Shown: piece after piece, positions 52,660-60,607 of the stretch | How the letters are laid out: each line of letters opens with the position of its first letter | Position numbering within the stretch: the first letter of the stretch is position 1 | Assembly: GCA_016177735.1 (NCBI GenBank) | Contig: JACOUS010000011.1 | Coordinates: forward strand, 1 to 64,000 | Reading direction: 5' to 3' | Length of the DNA stretch: 64,000 nucleotides | Source of the DNA: Ignavibacteriales bacterium | GTDB lineage: Bacteria; Bacteroidota; Ignavibacteria; Ignavibacteriales; Melioribacteraceae | Notes under the pieces: generated by a model | Databases searched by the model: none | What the model saw: the letters and a program-made list of their open reading frames with translations, nothing else | What the model was told of the DNA's origin: nothing | Made by a program: the position numbers and the translations under genes

Positions 52660-52730
52660 GTTTATTCTAATCGAAATTGAAGTTGATGGCGGGGAAAACC
52701 AAGAAGAGAAGTTGGTGAAAGTGTGCAAGT

Positions 52731-53159
52731 CTATTTTTTCTTGAGGAAGCCGTATTTCTTTAAGTGTTTGTAAGCAAGATATCCGGCTGCACCGGCTTGA
52801 ACAGAACCCAGAATTGTGTCCCAAATTTTCATGCTCTGTGATTGTCGGAATCGTTCTTCAAGCGGATTGAGAATGTTGGTCTTCCACATTTGGTCAGCAC
52901 GATCGTCGCTTTGAAAAGCACTTAACATCATTCGTGTTCGGATCCACAAAGATGTAGTATCATTTAAAATTGATTCGGGGAAATAATATAAAGATAAATT
53001 GTTGTTTAGCTGAAATTGATATTCCAAAACTTCCGGCGGTATATCGAATTTCAGCCAATGCAGCGTGTCCGGCATTTCATTAGTTTGTGCCGCTAAAAAA
53101 GTTGAAGAGAGAAGAAATATTGTTACAAGTAATCTATTAATACTTGTACTCGTCTTCAT
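52731..53159 (-). CDS. Hypothetical secreted or membrane protein
   Basis: Starting at ATG 53159 the 142-residue product has a signal peptide (NRLLVTIFLLSSTFLAAQ), a body rich in aromatic and charged residues, and a C-terminal short hydrophobic stretch (GSVQAGAAGYLAYKHLKKYG) ending in a lysine-rich tail. No family is recognised. The start codon overlaps the end of the preceding acidic protein gene by 23 bp, so the pair is translationally linked. The frame is open upstream to 53342 but antisense-like there. Confidence 0.6.
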   Translation of the reverse strand: MKTSTSINRLLVTIFLLSSTFLAAQTNEMPDTLHWLKFDIPPEVLEYQFQLNNNLSLYYFPESILNDTTSLWIRTRMMLSAFQSDDRADQMWKTNILNPLEERFRQSQSMKIWDTILGSVQAGAAGYLAYKHLKKYGFLKKK

Positions 53160-53664
53160 CGCTTTCAGATTCGTCGTTGAAAAGGTCCTCATCTTGGAGA
53201 TCAACATCTTCGTCTGGAGCGCCTTCGGGTTTGGAATCCTCGTCAAGATCACTCTCTTCGTCCTTCTCGGATTTTTTACTGCTTGAGAAATATGAATCTT
53301 CAGCAGAGGCATAATGGGAATCGCGCGAAGAATAATTATCATCCATTCTGTCCATAACCTGTCCGATCATTTCGTCGGTAATATCGGCTTTCATTTTTTT
53401 TGTATCGATTTTTTTATCGTCCAAATGTTCTTCAGCCGCTGGGGTAGCGTTCCATAGATCGGTTATATTTTTCTTATCCAGGTTGGTTAAATAGTGATCA
53501 ATTTCTTTCTCGATAATTTTTATATGTTTTTGATCCCATTCGCTTTCTTCGACAAGCTGATTCTTCATGAAATCCCAGAAGGATCCGTTTTTCTTTCCCG
53601 GCTCGGGAAGTTTTTTTAACAATGTTATTATTTCGCCAACGGCTTTTCGCATTGTTGCAGACAT
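53137..53664 (-). CDS. Hypothetical protein with long acidic tail
   Basis: 175 residues without signal peptide. The first ~115 are helical and charged (EIITLLKKLPEPGKKNGSFW, WDQKHIKIIEKEIDHYLTNL). The last ~55 are almost all Asp, Glu and Ser (EKDEESDLDEDSKPEGAPDE), which suggests binding to a basic partner or divalent metal. No family recognised. A strong ribosome site (AAGGAGAG) precedes ATG 53664. The downstream gene overlaps its end. Confidence 0.65.
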   Translation of the reverse strand: MSATMRKAVGEIITLLKKLPEPGKKNGSFWDFMKNQLVEESEWDQKHIKIIEKEIDHYLTNLDKKNITDLWNATPAAEEHLDDKKIDTKKMKADITDEMIGQVMDRMDDNYSSRDSHYASAEDSYFSSSKKSEKDEESDLDEDSKPEGAPDEDVDLQDEDLFNDESESDEDEYKY

Positions 53665-53793
53665 GGCATCTCTCCTTAAAATATTCTCGCCGAAAAATTA
53701 GTAAATTATTAGAAAAGTCAATAGTTGCAAAATTCCAAAAGAGGTTTATAAATTTTTCTTATGAGATAAAGAAAAAAAATCTTGCTATTTTTA

Positions 53794-53811
53794 TTATCGT
53801 GTTAACGATAA
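53794..53811. promoter_or_regulatory. 18-bp palindrome upstream of the acidic protein gene
   Basis: TTATCGT and ACGATAA flank GTTA. It could be an operator for the minus-strand genes or the edge of the neighbouring repeat region. Confidence 0.35.
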
Positions 53812-53818
53812 AAAGTTT

Positions 53819-53927
53819 GAAGTACGAAATACGAGGTACGAAGAAATAAGGACGAATTACGAATTATCTTTTTACTTCGTAAATCCAAAATTACTTTTCG
53901 TACCTCGTACTTTGTTTTTCGTACTTT
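53819..53927. repeat. Inverted heptanucleotide arrays just before tRNA-Arg
   Basis: Left array AGTACGA, AATACGA, GGTACGA, AGAAATA, AGGACGA, ATTACGA (53821-53862); right array TCGTACC, TCGTACT, TTGTTTT, TCGTACT (53898-53925). The units are complementary, so the arrays can pair into a long imperfect hairpin ending 4 bp before the tRNA. Confidence 0.7.
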
Positions 53928-53931
53928 CCTT

Positions 53932-54003
53932 GCCCCCGTAGTTCAAAGGATAGAACGCGAGCCTCCGAAGCTCGAAGTACAGGTTCGATTCCTGTCGGGG
54001 GTA
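53932..54003 (+). tRNA. tRNA-Arg (anticodon CCG)
   Basis: Acceptor arms GCCCCCG and CGGGGGT (one G-U), D stem GTTC/GAAC, anticodon stem CGAGC/GCTCG with loop CTCCGAA (anticodon CCG, reading CGG), T arm ACAGG-TTCGATT-CCTGT. No CCA is encoded. All cloverleaf elements are present. Confidence 0.93.
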
Positions 54004-54236
54004 CTCGGATAATGTGAGATGAGAAACGTAAGACACGAGAGAAGTTCTTTCCTAAAAGACGAAAAGAAAATCGCTGAACTAACGAGAACACAAAAAAATT
54101 TTTATGCTTTTTGTGAATGTAGTTTTTTCAGATGGCTGAAGATGAATGCTATTTATTTGTGAACAAAATAATTCCGAAAAAAAACGCATTCGCTGCTAAC
54201 CGGCATTGAGCAATAACCACGAACAAAATTCTTTCC

Positions 54237-54335
54237 TACACCCACACGGGTTTATTTTTATGAACTCACTTGTTTTTATACCCGGAAGGTTATAATTTCT
54301 ATCCCGAAATAAATATTTACACCCATACGGGTATA
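54237..54335. promoter_or_regulatory. Three operator-like palindromes upstream of the HipB-type gene
   Basis: TACACCCACACGGGTTTA (54237-54254), TATACCCGGAAGGTTATA (54277-54294) and TACACCCATACGGGTATA (54318-54335) share the pattern TAnACCC-n-GGGTnTA and are spaced 40-41 bp, close to four helical turns. The last ends 5 bp before the antitoxin start. These are probable sites for autoregulation by the HipB-like protein. The rest of 54004-54340 shows no gene. Confidence 0.7.
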
Positions 54336-54340
54336 AAAAT

Positions 54341-54565
54341 ATGGAAGCAACAAAACTCCTTTCTTCGTTTGTAAAAGAAAAAAGAAAGAAACTCGGACTC
54401 ACTCAACTTGAACTTGCAAAACGTGCCGGAGTAGGTTTGCGTTTTGTCAGGGAGCTTGAACAAGGTAAATCCACACTTCAGCTTGATAAAGTTAACCAAG
54501 TATTGTTTTTGTTCGGGCATCAAGTGGGTCCGGTAAAAATTGAGATGAGGAACCGTGATGAGTAA
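54341..54565 (+). CDS. hipB: HipB-like XRE-family antitoxin/regulator
   Basis: A 74-residue helix-turn-helix protein (RKKLGLTQLELAKRAGVGLRF with ELEQGKSTLQ), the size and pattern of HipB. It should bind DNA as a dimer and repress its own operon at the three palindromes upstream. The next two genes overlap it and each other, forming a tripartite HipB-HipS-HipT module. The ATG has no obvious Shine-Dalgarno; the nearest operator covers the expected place. Confidence 0.88.
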   Translation: MEATKLLSSFVKEKRKKLGLTQLELAKRAGVGLRFVRELEQGKSTLQLDKVNQVLFLFGHQVGPVKIEMRNRDE

Positions 54566-54890
54566 ATCCGGAAAAGTATTTTATAAAAATTTTTTTGCCG
54601 GAATAATTAAGGAAGATGAAAATGGAATCAGCTTCGTTTACGATAAAGAATACTTGTTGAATAAAGAAGCAAAACCGGTAAGCTTAACTTTACCTTTGAG
54701 AGAAAAAGAATATATCAGTAAAAATATGATTCCGTTTTTTGACGGACTTATTCCCGAAGGGTGGCTTCTTGATTTAGCGCAGACCAACTGGAAAATAAAT
54801 CCGCGCGATAGAATGGAGTTGCTCTTAACATTTTGCAAAGACACAATCGGTGCAGTTAGTGTCGAAAGAATCATCGAAGAGAATTTATGA
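54558..54890 (+). CDS. hipS: HipS-like protein (separate HipA N-terminal domain)
   Basis: 110 residues matching only the N-terminal subdomain of HipA (FFAGIIKEDENGISFVYDKEYL, PVSLTLPLREKEY, MIPFFDGLIPEGWLLDL, DRMELLLTFCKDTIGAVSVE). In single-chain HipA this domain is fused to the kinase; here it ends with a stop whose ATGA overlaps the kinase start. In the E. coli O127 HipBST system the free HipS acts as antitoxin. ATG 54558 follows GAGATGAGG by 7 nt and overlaps the hipB end by 8 bp, so translation is coupled. Confidence 0.88.
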   Translation: MSKSGKVFYKNFFAGIIKEDENGISFVYDKEYLLNKEAKPVSLTLPLREKEYISKNMIPFFDGLIPEGWLLDLAQTNWKINPRDRMELLLTFCKDTIGAVSVERIIEENL

Positions 54891-55834
54891 CAAAGCAAAA
54901 ATGTTTGTACTGCTATCAAACTCTTCCAGAATCTGAAAAAGGTTTTCATGCAAAGTGCAGCAAAATCTTTTTTGATTCGCCGCTGCCGCCGGTTTTGGAA
55001 GTAAACTTATCCGACATTGAAAGCTTAGCTTTGAATATACTTGGCAGAAACACTTCGGTTACCGGCGTGCAACCGAAATTATCAGTTGATCTGAAAAAAA
55101 ATAAAAAAGAACCAGCACGATTAACAATAGTCGGTTTGTGGGGACGATACATTTTAAAACCGCCGCATTATAACTTCCCGGAAATGCCGGAGAATGAAGA
55201 TTTAACAATGAAGCTTGCTGAAAGTGTTGGAATAAAAACAGCAAGTCATTCATTGATTAGAATGAAATCGGGAGAGCTGGCATACATTAGTAAAAGGTTT
55301 GATAGGACGGCAAAAGAAAAATTACACGTGGAAGATTTTGCTCAACTTCTGGAAGTGTTGACGGAAAGAAAATATTCCGGTTCGATTGAACAAATCGGCA
55401 GAGGTGTTCTGCAATATTCATCGTTTCCCGGCAACGACCTAATCAATATATTTGAAGTGGTTCTGTTCGCATTTATAACGGGCAATGCTGATATGCATCT
55501 TAAAAATTTTTCGTTGTTGCGTGACGAAAATGATGATATAAAATTAAGTCCGGCATACGATCTAATTTCTACAAAATTATTGCTGCCCCAAGATAAAGAG
55601 GAAACGGCGCTTACAATAAACGGGAAGAAATCCAAATTCAAGAGAGAAGATTTTGATTATTTGTATGAGAAGCTGCTCATAAATAGTAAAACCGCAGCAA
55701 TGATTTACAAAAAATATTCTGATATAATAGAGCAATGGTTCGATTTGATTAAGAAATGTTTTTTGTCTGAAGCAGCACAAACCAGCTACATGAAATTAAT
55801 AGAACAACGGATGAAGCAAATTAACTTGGGTTAA
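54887..55834 (+). CDS. hipT: HipT-like serine/threonine kinase toxin
   Basis: 315 residues: a zinc-ribbon-like N-terminus (CLYCYQ and FHAKC), a glycine-rich loop TSVTGVQPKLS (S57, T59), WGRYILKPP with the ATP-binding Lys, the catalytic loop GNADMHLKNFS (about D202) and the metal motif AYDLIS (about D225). This is the HipA kinase core without its N-terminal subdomain, which is encoded by the gene just upstream. Known HipT phosphorylates tryptophanyl-tRNA synthetase and HipA glutamyl-tRNA synthetase, so translation is the likely target. The loop residues S57/T59 lie where HipT carries its two autophosphorylated serines. Confidence 0.88.
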   Translation: MTKQKCLYCYQTLPESEKGFHAKCSKIFFDSPLPPVLEVNLSDIESLALNILGRNTSVTGVQPKLSVDLKKNKKEPARLTIVGLWGRYILKPPHYNFPEMPENEDLTMKLAESVGIKTASHSLIRMKSGELAYISKRFDRTAKEKLHVEDFAQLLEVLTERKYSGSIEQIGRGVLQYSSFPGNDLINIFEVVLFAFITGNADMHLKNFSLLRDENDDIKLSPAYDLISTKLLLPQDKEETALTINGKKSKFKREDFDYLYEKLLINSKTAAMIYKKYSDIIEQWFDLIKKCFLSEAAQTSYMKLIEQRMKQINLG

Positions 55835-55878
55835 TAAAAAATTTTGTAAAGTTACTTATCAATCACCCTGGGGGAAAA

Positions 55879-58125
55879 ATGAAACACGTTAAACAATTTC
55901 TTTTGCTATTCGTTTTTAGTTTTCAACTCCTTTATGCACAATCGGAAGACAAATCACTTTTAACACTCGAACGCTTGTTCAACGGCAATGAGTTTAACGG
56001 CGAGAATTTTGGACCGGCGCGGTGGATTGACGATGGAAAATATTACACAACGCTTGAACCTTCCAAAGATTTGCCGCAAGGAAGTGACATAATCAAGTAT
56101 GAAACCAAAACCGGTAAACGTGAAGTGATGGTTTCCGCTTCGCTTTTGATTCCGAAAGGAACCGACAAACCTTTGCGTATCAACAATTACATTTGGTCGC
56201 CGGATAAATTGATGCTTATGATTTTTACCAACACCGCACGTGTGTGGCGTTACAATACTCGCGGAGATTATTGGGTGCTTAATCTCGAAACAAAAGAATT
56301 GAAAAAACTTGGCGGCAGCGCAAAACCTTCTACCTTGATGTTTGCAAAATTTTCTCCGGATAATAAAAAAGCTGCATATGTGAGCGGACACAACATTTAC
56401 TGTGAAGAAATTTCTACAAATAAAATTACACAACTTACATCTGACGGATCCGAAACAATCATCAATGGAACATTTGATTGGGTTTACGAAGAAGAACTTA
56501 GTTTGCGCGATGGATTCCGTTGGAGCCCCGACAGCAAATCGATTGCTTACTGGCAATTGGATGCATCGGGAATCGGCGTTTTCAATCTTATTAATTACAC
56601 CGATTCTATTTATTCGAAAATAATTCCGGTGCAGTACCCGAAAGTTGGAACAACAAACTCCGCTTGCAAAGTTGGAGTCGTTGGCGCGGAAGGCGGCGAA
56701 ACAATTTGGATGAATGTTCCGGGCGATCCGCGCAACAATTACATTGCAAGAATGGATTGGCATCCCGATTCAAAAAATATTTGGCTGCAACATTTAAACC
56801 GTCCGCAGAACAAATTGGAAATTATGTTGTGCGATTCAAGAACCGGCGAAGCAAAAACCATATTTACCGAAACTGACGATGCCTGGATTGACGTAACGGA
56901 TTACATGCAATGGATAAACGACGGGAAATATTTTGTTTGGCTCAGCGACCGCGACGGATGGCGGCATATTTATCTTATATCAAAAGACGGAAAAGAAATA
57001 ATACTTTTAACACCGGGAAAGTTTGATGTAACCGACATTCAAAAAATTGATGAAGCGGACGAAGCAATTTATTTTAGAGCTTCTCCCGGCAACGCAACAC
57101 AGCGTTATATTTTCAAAACTTCGTTGGATGGAAAAAACAAAATAGAAAAAATTACTCCGGCTGAATTGAGCGGAATGAACAGTTACCAAATTTCTGACGG
57201 AGCTGATTTTGCATTTCATACTTACTCGAAAGCCGGTACGCCGCCGGTGATTGATCTGGTTGAATTGCCTTCGCATAAATCAATCCGCACACTTGTTGAT
57301 AACAAAAAACTTTTTGAGAAAGTAAATGAATTAAAAAAATCTACGGTAGAATTTTTTCAATCAGATATTGGCGAACTTGCTCTCGATTGCTGGATGATGA
57401 AACCGTACGATTTTGATCCCTCAAAAAAATATCCCGTACTCTTTACTGTTTATGGTGAACCGGCGGCTCAAACCGTGCTTGATAGATGGGAAGGTACCGA
57501 TTATTTGTGGCATTTGATGCTTGCACAGCAAGGTTACATTGTAATAAGTGTTGATAACCGCGGTACACCTTCGCCGCGCGGACGCGAATTCAAAAAATCG
57601 ATTTATAAAAAAATCGGTGTGTTGAATTCCGCTGATCAAGCCAAAGCAGCGGAAGCAATTCTGAAAAAATTTAATTTCATCGATCCCGACCGAGTTGCTG
57701 TTTGGGGCTGGAGCGGTGGCGGTTCGATGACACTCAACCTCATGTTCCGCTATCCGGAAATTTATAAAACCGGAATGGCTGTGGCGCCGGTTGGCGATGA
57801 AAGATTATACGATACGATTTATCAAGAAAGATACATGGGACTTCTCCCGGAAAACGATTCGATTTACGTAGTAGGTTCACCGGTTACATTTGCACATCAG
57901 CTCGAAGGAAATTTATTGATTGTTCACGGCACCGGCGATGACAACGTTCATTATCAAGGTACCGAACTTGTTATTAACGAGCTGATAAAAAACAACAAAC
58001 CGTTTACGATGATGGCATATCCAAACCGCACGCACGGAATTTACGAAGGCGAGAACACAACTTTGCATTTATTCTCTCTGCTTACAAGATATTTAAATGA
58101 TAATACGCCGGCTGGAGGAAAATAA
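55879..58125 (+). CDS. Dipeptidyl-peptidase IV (S9B)
   Basis: Signal peptide (FLLLFVFSFQLLYAQ), an eight-bladed propeller (~40-490) with the Glu pair of WVYEEELSLRDGF that holds the substrate amino group, and an alpha/beta-hydrolase domain: nucleophile GWSGGG (about S612), Asp in GTGDDNVHYQ (about D687) and His in NRTHGI (about H719). It removes Xaa-Pro dipeptides in the periplasm, part of peptide use in Bacteroidota. 748 residues is the usual length. The GGGGG before the ATG is a fair ribosome site. It is not obviously linked to the neighbouring sugar genes. Confidence 0.92.
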   Translation: MKHVKQFLLLFVFSFQLLYAQSEDKSLLTLERLFNGNEFNGENFGPARWIDDGKYYTTLEPSKDLPQGSDIIKYETKTGKREVMVSASLLIPKGTDKPLRINNYIWSPDKLMLMIFTNTARVWRYNTRGDYWVLNLETKELKKLGGSAKPSTLMFAKFSPDNKKAAYVSGHNIYCEEISTNKITQLTSDGSETIINGTFDWVYEEELSLRDGFRWSPDSKSIAYWQLDASGIGVFNLINYTDSIYSKIIPVQYPKVGTTNSACKVGVVGAEGGETIWMNVPGDPRNNYIARMDWHPDSKNIWLQHLNRPQNKLEIMLCDSRTGEAKTIFTETDDAWIDVTDYMQWINDGKYFVWLSDRDGWRHIYLISKDGKEIILLTPGKFDVTDIQKIDEADEAIYFRASPGNATQRYIFKTSLDGKNKIEKITPAELSGMNSYQISDGADFAFHTYSKAGTPPVIDLVELPSHKSIRTLVDNKKLFEKVNELKKSTVEFFQSDIGELALDCWMMKPYDFDPSKKYPVLFTVYGEPAAQTVLDRWEGTDYLWHLMLAQQGYIVISVDNRGTPSPRGREFKKSIYKKIGVLNSADQAKAAEAILKKFNFIDPDRVAVWGWSGGGSMTLNLMFRYPEIYKTGMAVAPVGDERLYDTIYQERYMGLLPENDSIYVVGSPVTFAHQLEGNLLIVHGTGDDNVHYQGTELVINELIKNNKPFTMMAYPNRTHGIYEGENTTLHLFSLLTRYLNDNTPAGGK

Positions 58126-58137
58126 ATTCCGGAAATC

Positions 58138-58215
58138 TCTGTGGAACTCAGTGACATCTCTCTGTTCTCTGTGAAATAAAAAAATAAATATATTACACTG
58201 AGTTCCACCGGGCAG
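58138..58215. repeat. Inverted repeat between DPP-IV and xylulokinase-like genes
   Basis: GTGGAACTCAGTG (58141-58153) and CACTGAGTTCCAC (58196-58208) are perfect 13-bp inverted repeats, with CTCTGTG copies around them. Another example of the palindromic intergenic elements in this window. Confidence 0.75.
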
Positions 58216-58268
58216 CCGCTGATGCACACAGAGAAAAAATCCACTCAAACTAAATAAGGAAAAATAAA

Positions 58269-59750
58269 TTGCTCTCTCTTGGTTATGATGTTGGAAGTTC
58301 TTCGATTAAATGTTCAGTGATAGAAATCGAAACGGGCAAAGTTATTGCAAGCGGATTTTATCCGCATGAAGAAATGAAAATTAATTCTCCCTTTGCCGGA
58401 TGGGCTGAACAAGACCCTGAAATGTGGTGGGAATATGTGAAGACATTAACGCATCAATTGATTACGAATTACAAAATAGATGCAAGCGAAGTTAAATCGA
58501 TCGGCATTTCGTATCAGATGCACGGGTTGGTTTTGGTTGACAAGAATCAAAAAGTTTTGCGACCCTCAATTATTTGGTGCGACAGCCGCGCAGTTGAAAT
58601 CGGCGAAAAAGCATTTCAAGCAATCGGCAAAGAATATTGTCTGCAAAATCTTTTAAACTCGCCCGGAAATTTTACCGCGTCCAAACTCCGATGGGTAAAA
58701 GAAAACGAGCCGGACATTTACAACAAAATTTATAAGATCATGCTGCCCGGCGATTTTATTGCCATGAAACTTACCGGGAATATTTCTTCAACGATTTCAG
58801 GATTATCCGAAGGGATCTTCTGGGATTTCAAGCAAAGCGAAATATCAAAAGAAATTTTATCCCACTATCAAATTGATGAAGAGATACTACCGCAAATCAA
58901 TCCAGCATTTTTTGTGCAAGGAACAATCACAAAATCTGCCGCAGAAGAATTGGGATTGAAAGAGGGAGCTGTTGTTTCCTACCGCGCCGGCGATCAACCC
59001 AACAATGCATTCTCGCTCAACGTACTTGAGCCGGGCGATGTTGCCGCAACTGCCGGAACATCCGGCGTTGTGTACAGTGTGATCGATCAAATTAATTATG
59101 ATAAACTTTCGCGCGTTAATCAGTTTGCGCATGTTAATCACACTAAAGAAAAAATTAGATTGGGTGTTCTGCTTTGCATCAATGGAACGGGAATTCAAAA
59201 TTCGTGGCTGAGAAAAAATTTCAGCAGCGGATTATCGTATGACGAGATAAATAAAATTGCCGCAGAGGTTAACATTGGCTCGGATGGAATCTCCGTTCTT
59301 CCGTTTGGAAACGGAGCCGAGAGAGTTTTAGAAAACAAAAATATCGGCAGCCATATTCTCGGTTTGGATTTCAACCGCCACGCCAATGCGCATATCTTCC
59401 GTGCCGTTCAAGAAGGAATCGCATTTTCATTTAAGTACGGCGTTGATATTATGAAAGAAATGGGACTTCATTTAAATGTTATCCGTGCCGGCAAGTCGAA
59501 TATGTTTTTGAGTCCGGTATTCAGACAAACTTTATCAAACGTAACCGGTTCGTCAATAGAATTGTACGATACAGACGGCTCGCAAGGAGCGGCAAGAGGT
59601 GCGGCACTTGGTGCCGGTTATTATAAATCGTTTAATGAAGCGTTCGGTTCGCTTTCAAAAGTTGGTGAGGTAAATCCCGAAGCAAAAAATATTGATGCAG
59701 CTTTGAACGCGTATGATAATTGGCTGGAACGCTTGAAGAAATTTTTATGA
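58269..59750 (+). CDS. xylB: Xylulokinase-like FGGY sugar kinase
   Basis: The FGGY kinase pattern is complete: LGYDVGSSSIKCSVIE (phosphate 1), GISYQMHGLVLVD, PSIIWCDSRA, GDQPNNAFSLN, AATAGTSGVVYSV (phosphate 2) and GGSQGAARGAALGAG-like DGSQGAARGAALGAGY near the C-terminus. The MHG motif, WCD and 493-residue length fit xylulokinase, which makes xylulose-5-phosphate from D-xylulose. The start is TTG 58269 with TAAGGA about 10 nt upstream. No xylose isomerase gene is in the window. The pentose operon on the other strand feeds the same product. Confidence 0.85.
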   Translation: MLSLGYDVGSSSIKCSVIEIETGKVIASGFYPHEEMKINSPFAGWAEQDPEMWWEYVKTLTHQLITNYKIDASEVKSIGISYQMHGLVLVDKNQKVLRPSIIWCDSRAVEIGEKAFQAIGKEYCLQNLLNSPGNFTASKLRWVKENEPDIYNKIYKIMLPGDFIAMKLTGNISSTISGLSEGIFWDFKQSEISKEILSHYQIDEEILPQINPAFFVQGTITKSAAEELGLKEGAVVSYRAGDQPNNAFSLNVLEPGDVAATAGTSGVVYSVIDQINYDKLSRVNQFAHVNHTKEKIRLGVLLCINGTGIQNSWLRKNFSSGLSYDEINKIAAEVNIGSDGISVLPFGNGAERVLENKNIGSHILGLDFNRHANAHIFRAVQEGIAFSFKYGVDIMKEMGLHLNVIRAGKSNMFLSPVFRQTLSNVTGSSIELYDTDGSQGAARGAALGAGYYKSFNEAFGSLSKVGEVNPEAKNIDAALNAYDNWLERLKKFL

Positions 59751-59751
59751 A

Positions 59752-59784
59752 GAAGTCATGCTGAGCTTGTCGAAGCCTGACTTC
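59752..59784. repeat. Stem-loop between convergent kinase and phosphatase genes
   Basis: GAAGTCATGCT and AGCCTGACTTC pair with one mismatch around GAGCTTGTCGA, a sequence type common as dispersed repeat in many bacteria. It may help stop both transcripts. Confidence 0.6.
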
Positions 59785-59796
59785 GGCTCTCAACAA

Positions 59797-60378
59797 TTAA
59801 TCTAAAAACAATCGGACATCTGTTGCAAGCATACCGGCGCTGCGTGCGGCTTCCAAACCGAGATCGCCGTCTTCGAATACCTGGCAGTATTGCGGTTCAA
59901 TATTCATCAATCGCGCGGCTTCTAAAAAAATATCCGGCGAAGGTTTTGGTTTTACGGAATCATCCGCTGTAAGAATTGTTGGAAAATATTTTTCGAGTCC
60001 GGTTACTTTTAATGAAGTGATAACATTTTTTTTAGAACCGCCGGATGCAACCGCCATCGGCAAAATGTTGTGGTAACTAACTGCAACATCCGCAACAATG
60101 CCGATTGGCTTTATCGCATGTGAGTTGTTCTGAAAATATTCGTGTTTGACAGCAATAATTTTTTCGATATCGAGTTCCGCGTTGAATTTTGAATTGTACT
60201 CTTCAACTATTTCGATACCTTTCATTCCTTTCCGCGAAAAGAAAAATTCATGATCGAAAGGAACTCCGAATTTTATAAGTGAGTATTCCCACGCTTCCAT
60301 GTGAAGCGGCATTGAGTCCACAAGTGTTCCGTCGCAATCGAAAATAAGTGCTTTGATGTGTTCCGGTATTTCTATCAT
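59797..60378 (-). CDS. HAD-family sugar phosphatase (beta-phosphoglucomutase-like)
   Basis: ATG 60378 is taken as start; upstream codons to 60462 look non-coding. The 193-residue product has the HAD motifs FDCDGTLVDSM (nucleophile Asp), VASGGSKKN (motif 2 Ser and Lys) and FEDGDLGLEAARSAGM (acidic motif). The cap region starting PLHMEAWEYSL is like beta-phosphoglucomutase and the YqaB/fructose-1-phosphatase subgroup. It probably dephosphorylates a sugar phosphate. It lies 230 bp after the isomerase gene on the same strand, with hairpins in the gap. Confidence 0.85.
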   Translation of the reverse strand: MIEIPEHIKALIFDCDGTLVDSMPLHMEAWEYSLIKFGVPFDHEFFFSRKGMKGIEIVEEYNSKFNAELDIEKIIAVKHEYFQNNSHAIKPIGIVADVAVSYHNILPMAVASGGSKKNVITSLKVTGLEKYFPTILTADDSVKPKPSPDIFLEAARLMNIEPQYCQVFEDGDLGLEAARSAGMLATDVRLFLD

Positions 60379-60468
60379 AAAAAGTCTAATTAATTTTTTG
60401 TAATCTACTTCGAAATATAAGAAGTTGTCCGGAAAGCATAAGTATGTAAAGAAATAGCCCACAGATAA

Positions 60469-60525
60469 CCCGCCAACAAGCGGCGGGCAAGCTCTGATTA
60501 AACAGCTAGCCCCGCCATGCCGGGG
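60469..60525. repeat. Two GC-rich stem-loops between phosphatase and isomerase genes
   Basis: CCCGCC/GGCGGG (60469-60487) and CCCCG/CGGGG (60510-60525). Next to them ATCCGCTTTTATCTG and ATCTGTGTGCTAT resemble the inside of the MITE-like elements. No T-run follows. Confidence 0.55.
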
Positions 60526-60607
60526 ATTTGAACTGATCTTTTAAAATCCGCTTTTATCTGTTACAACTGTTCGATCTGTGTGCTATAAAGATAACTGAAT
60601 AATATTA

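Noticed and set aside
53891-54091. A minus-strand frame across the tRNA
   Set aside because: It is antisense to tRNA-Arg and to repeat DNA.
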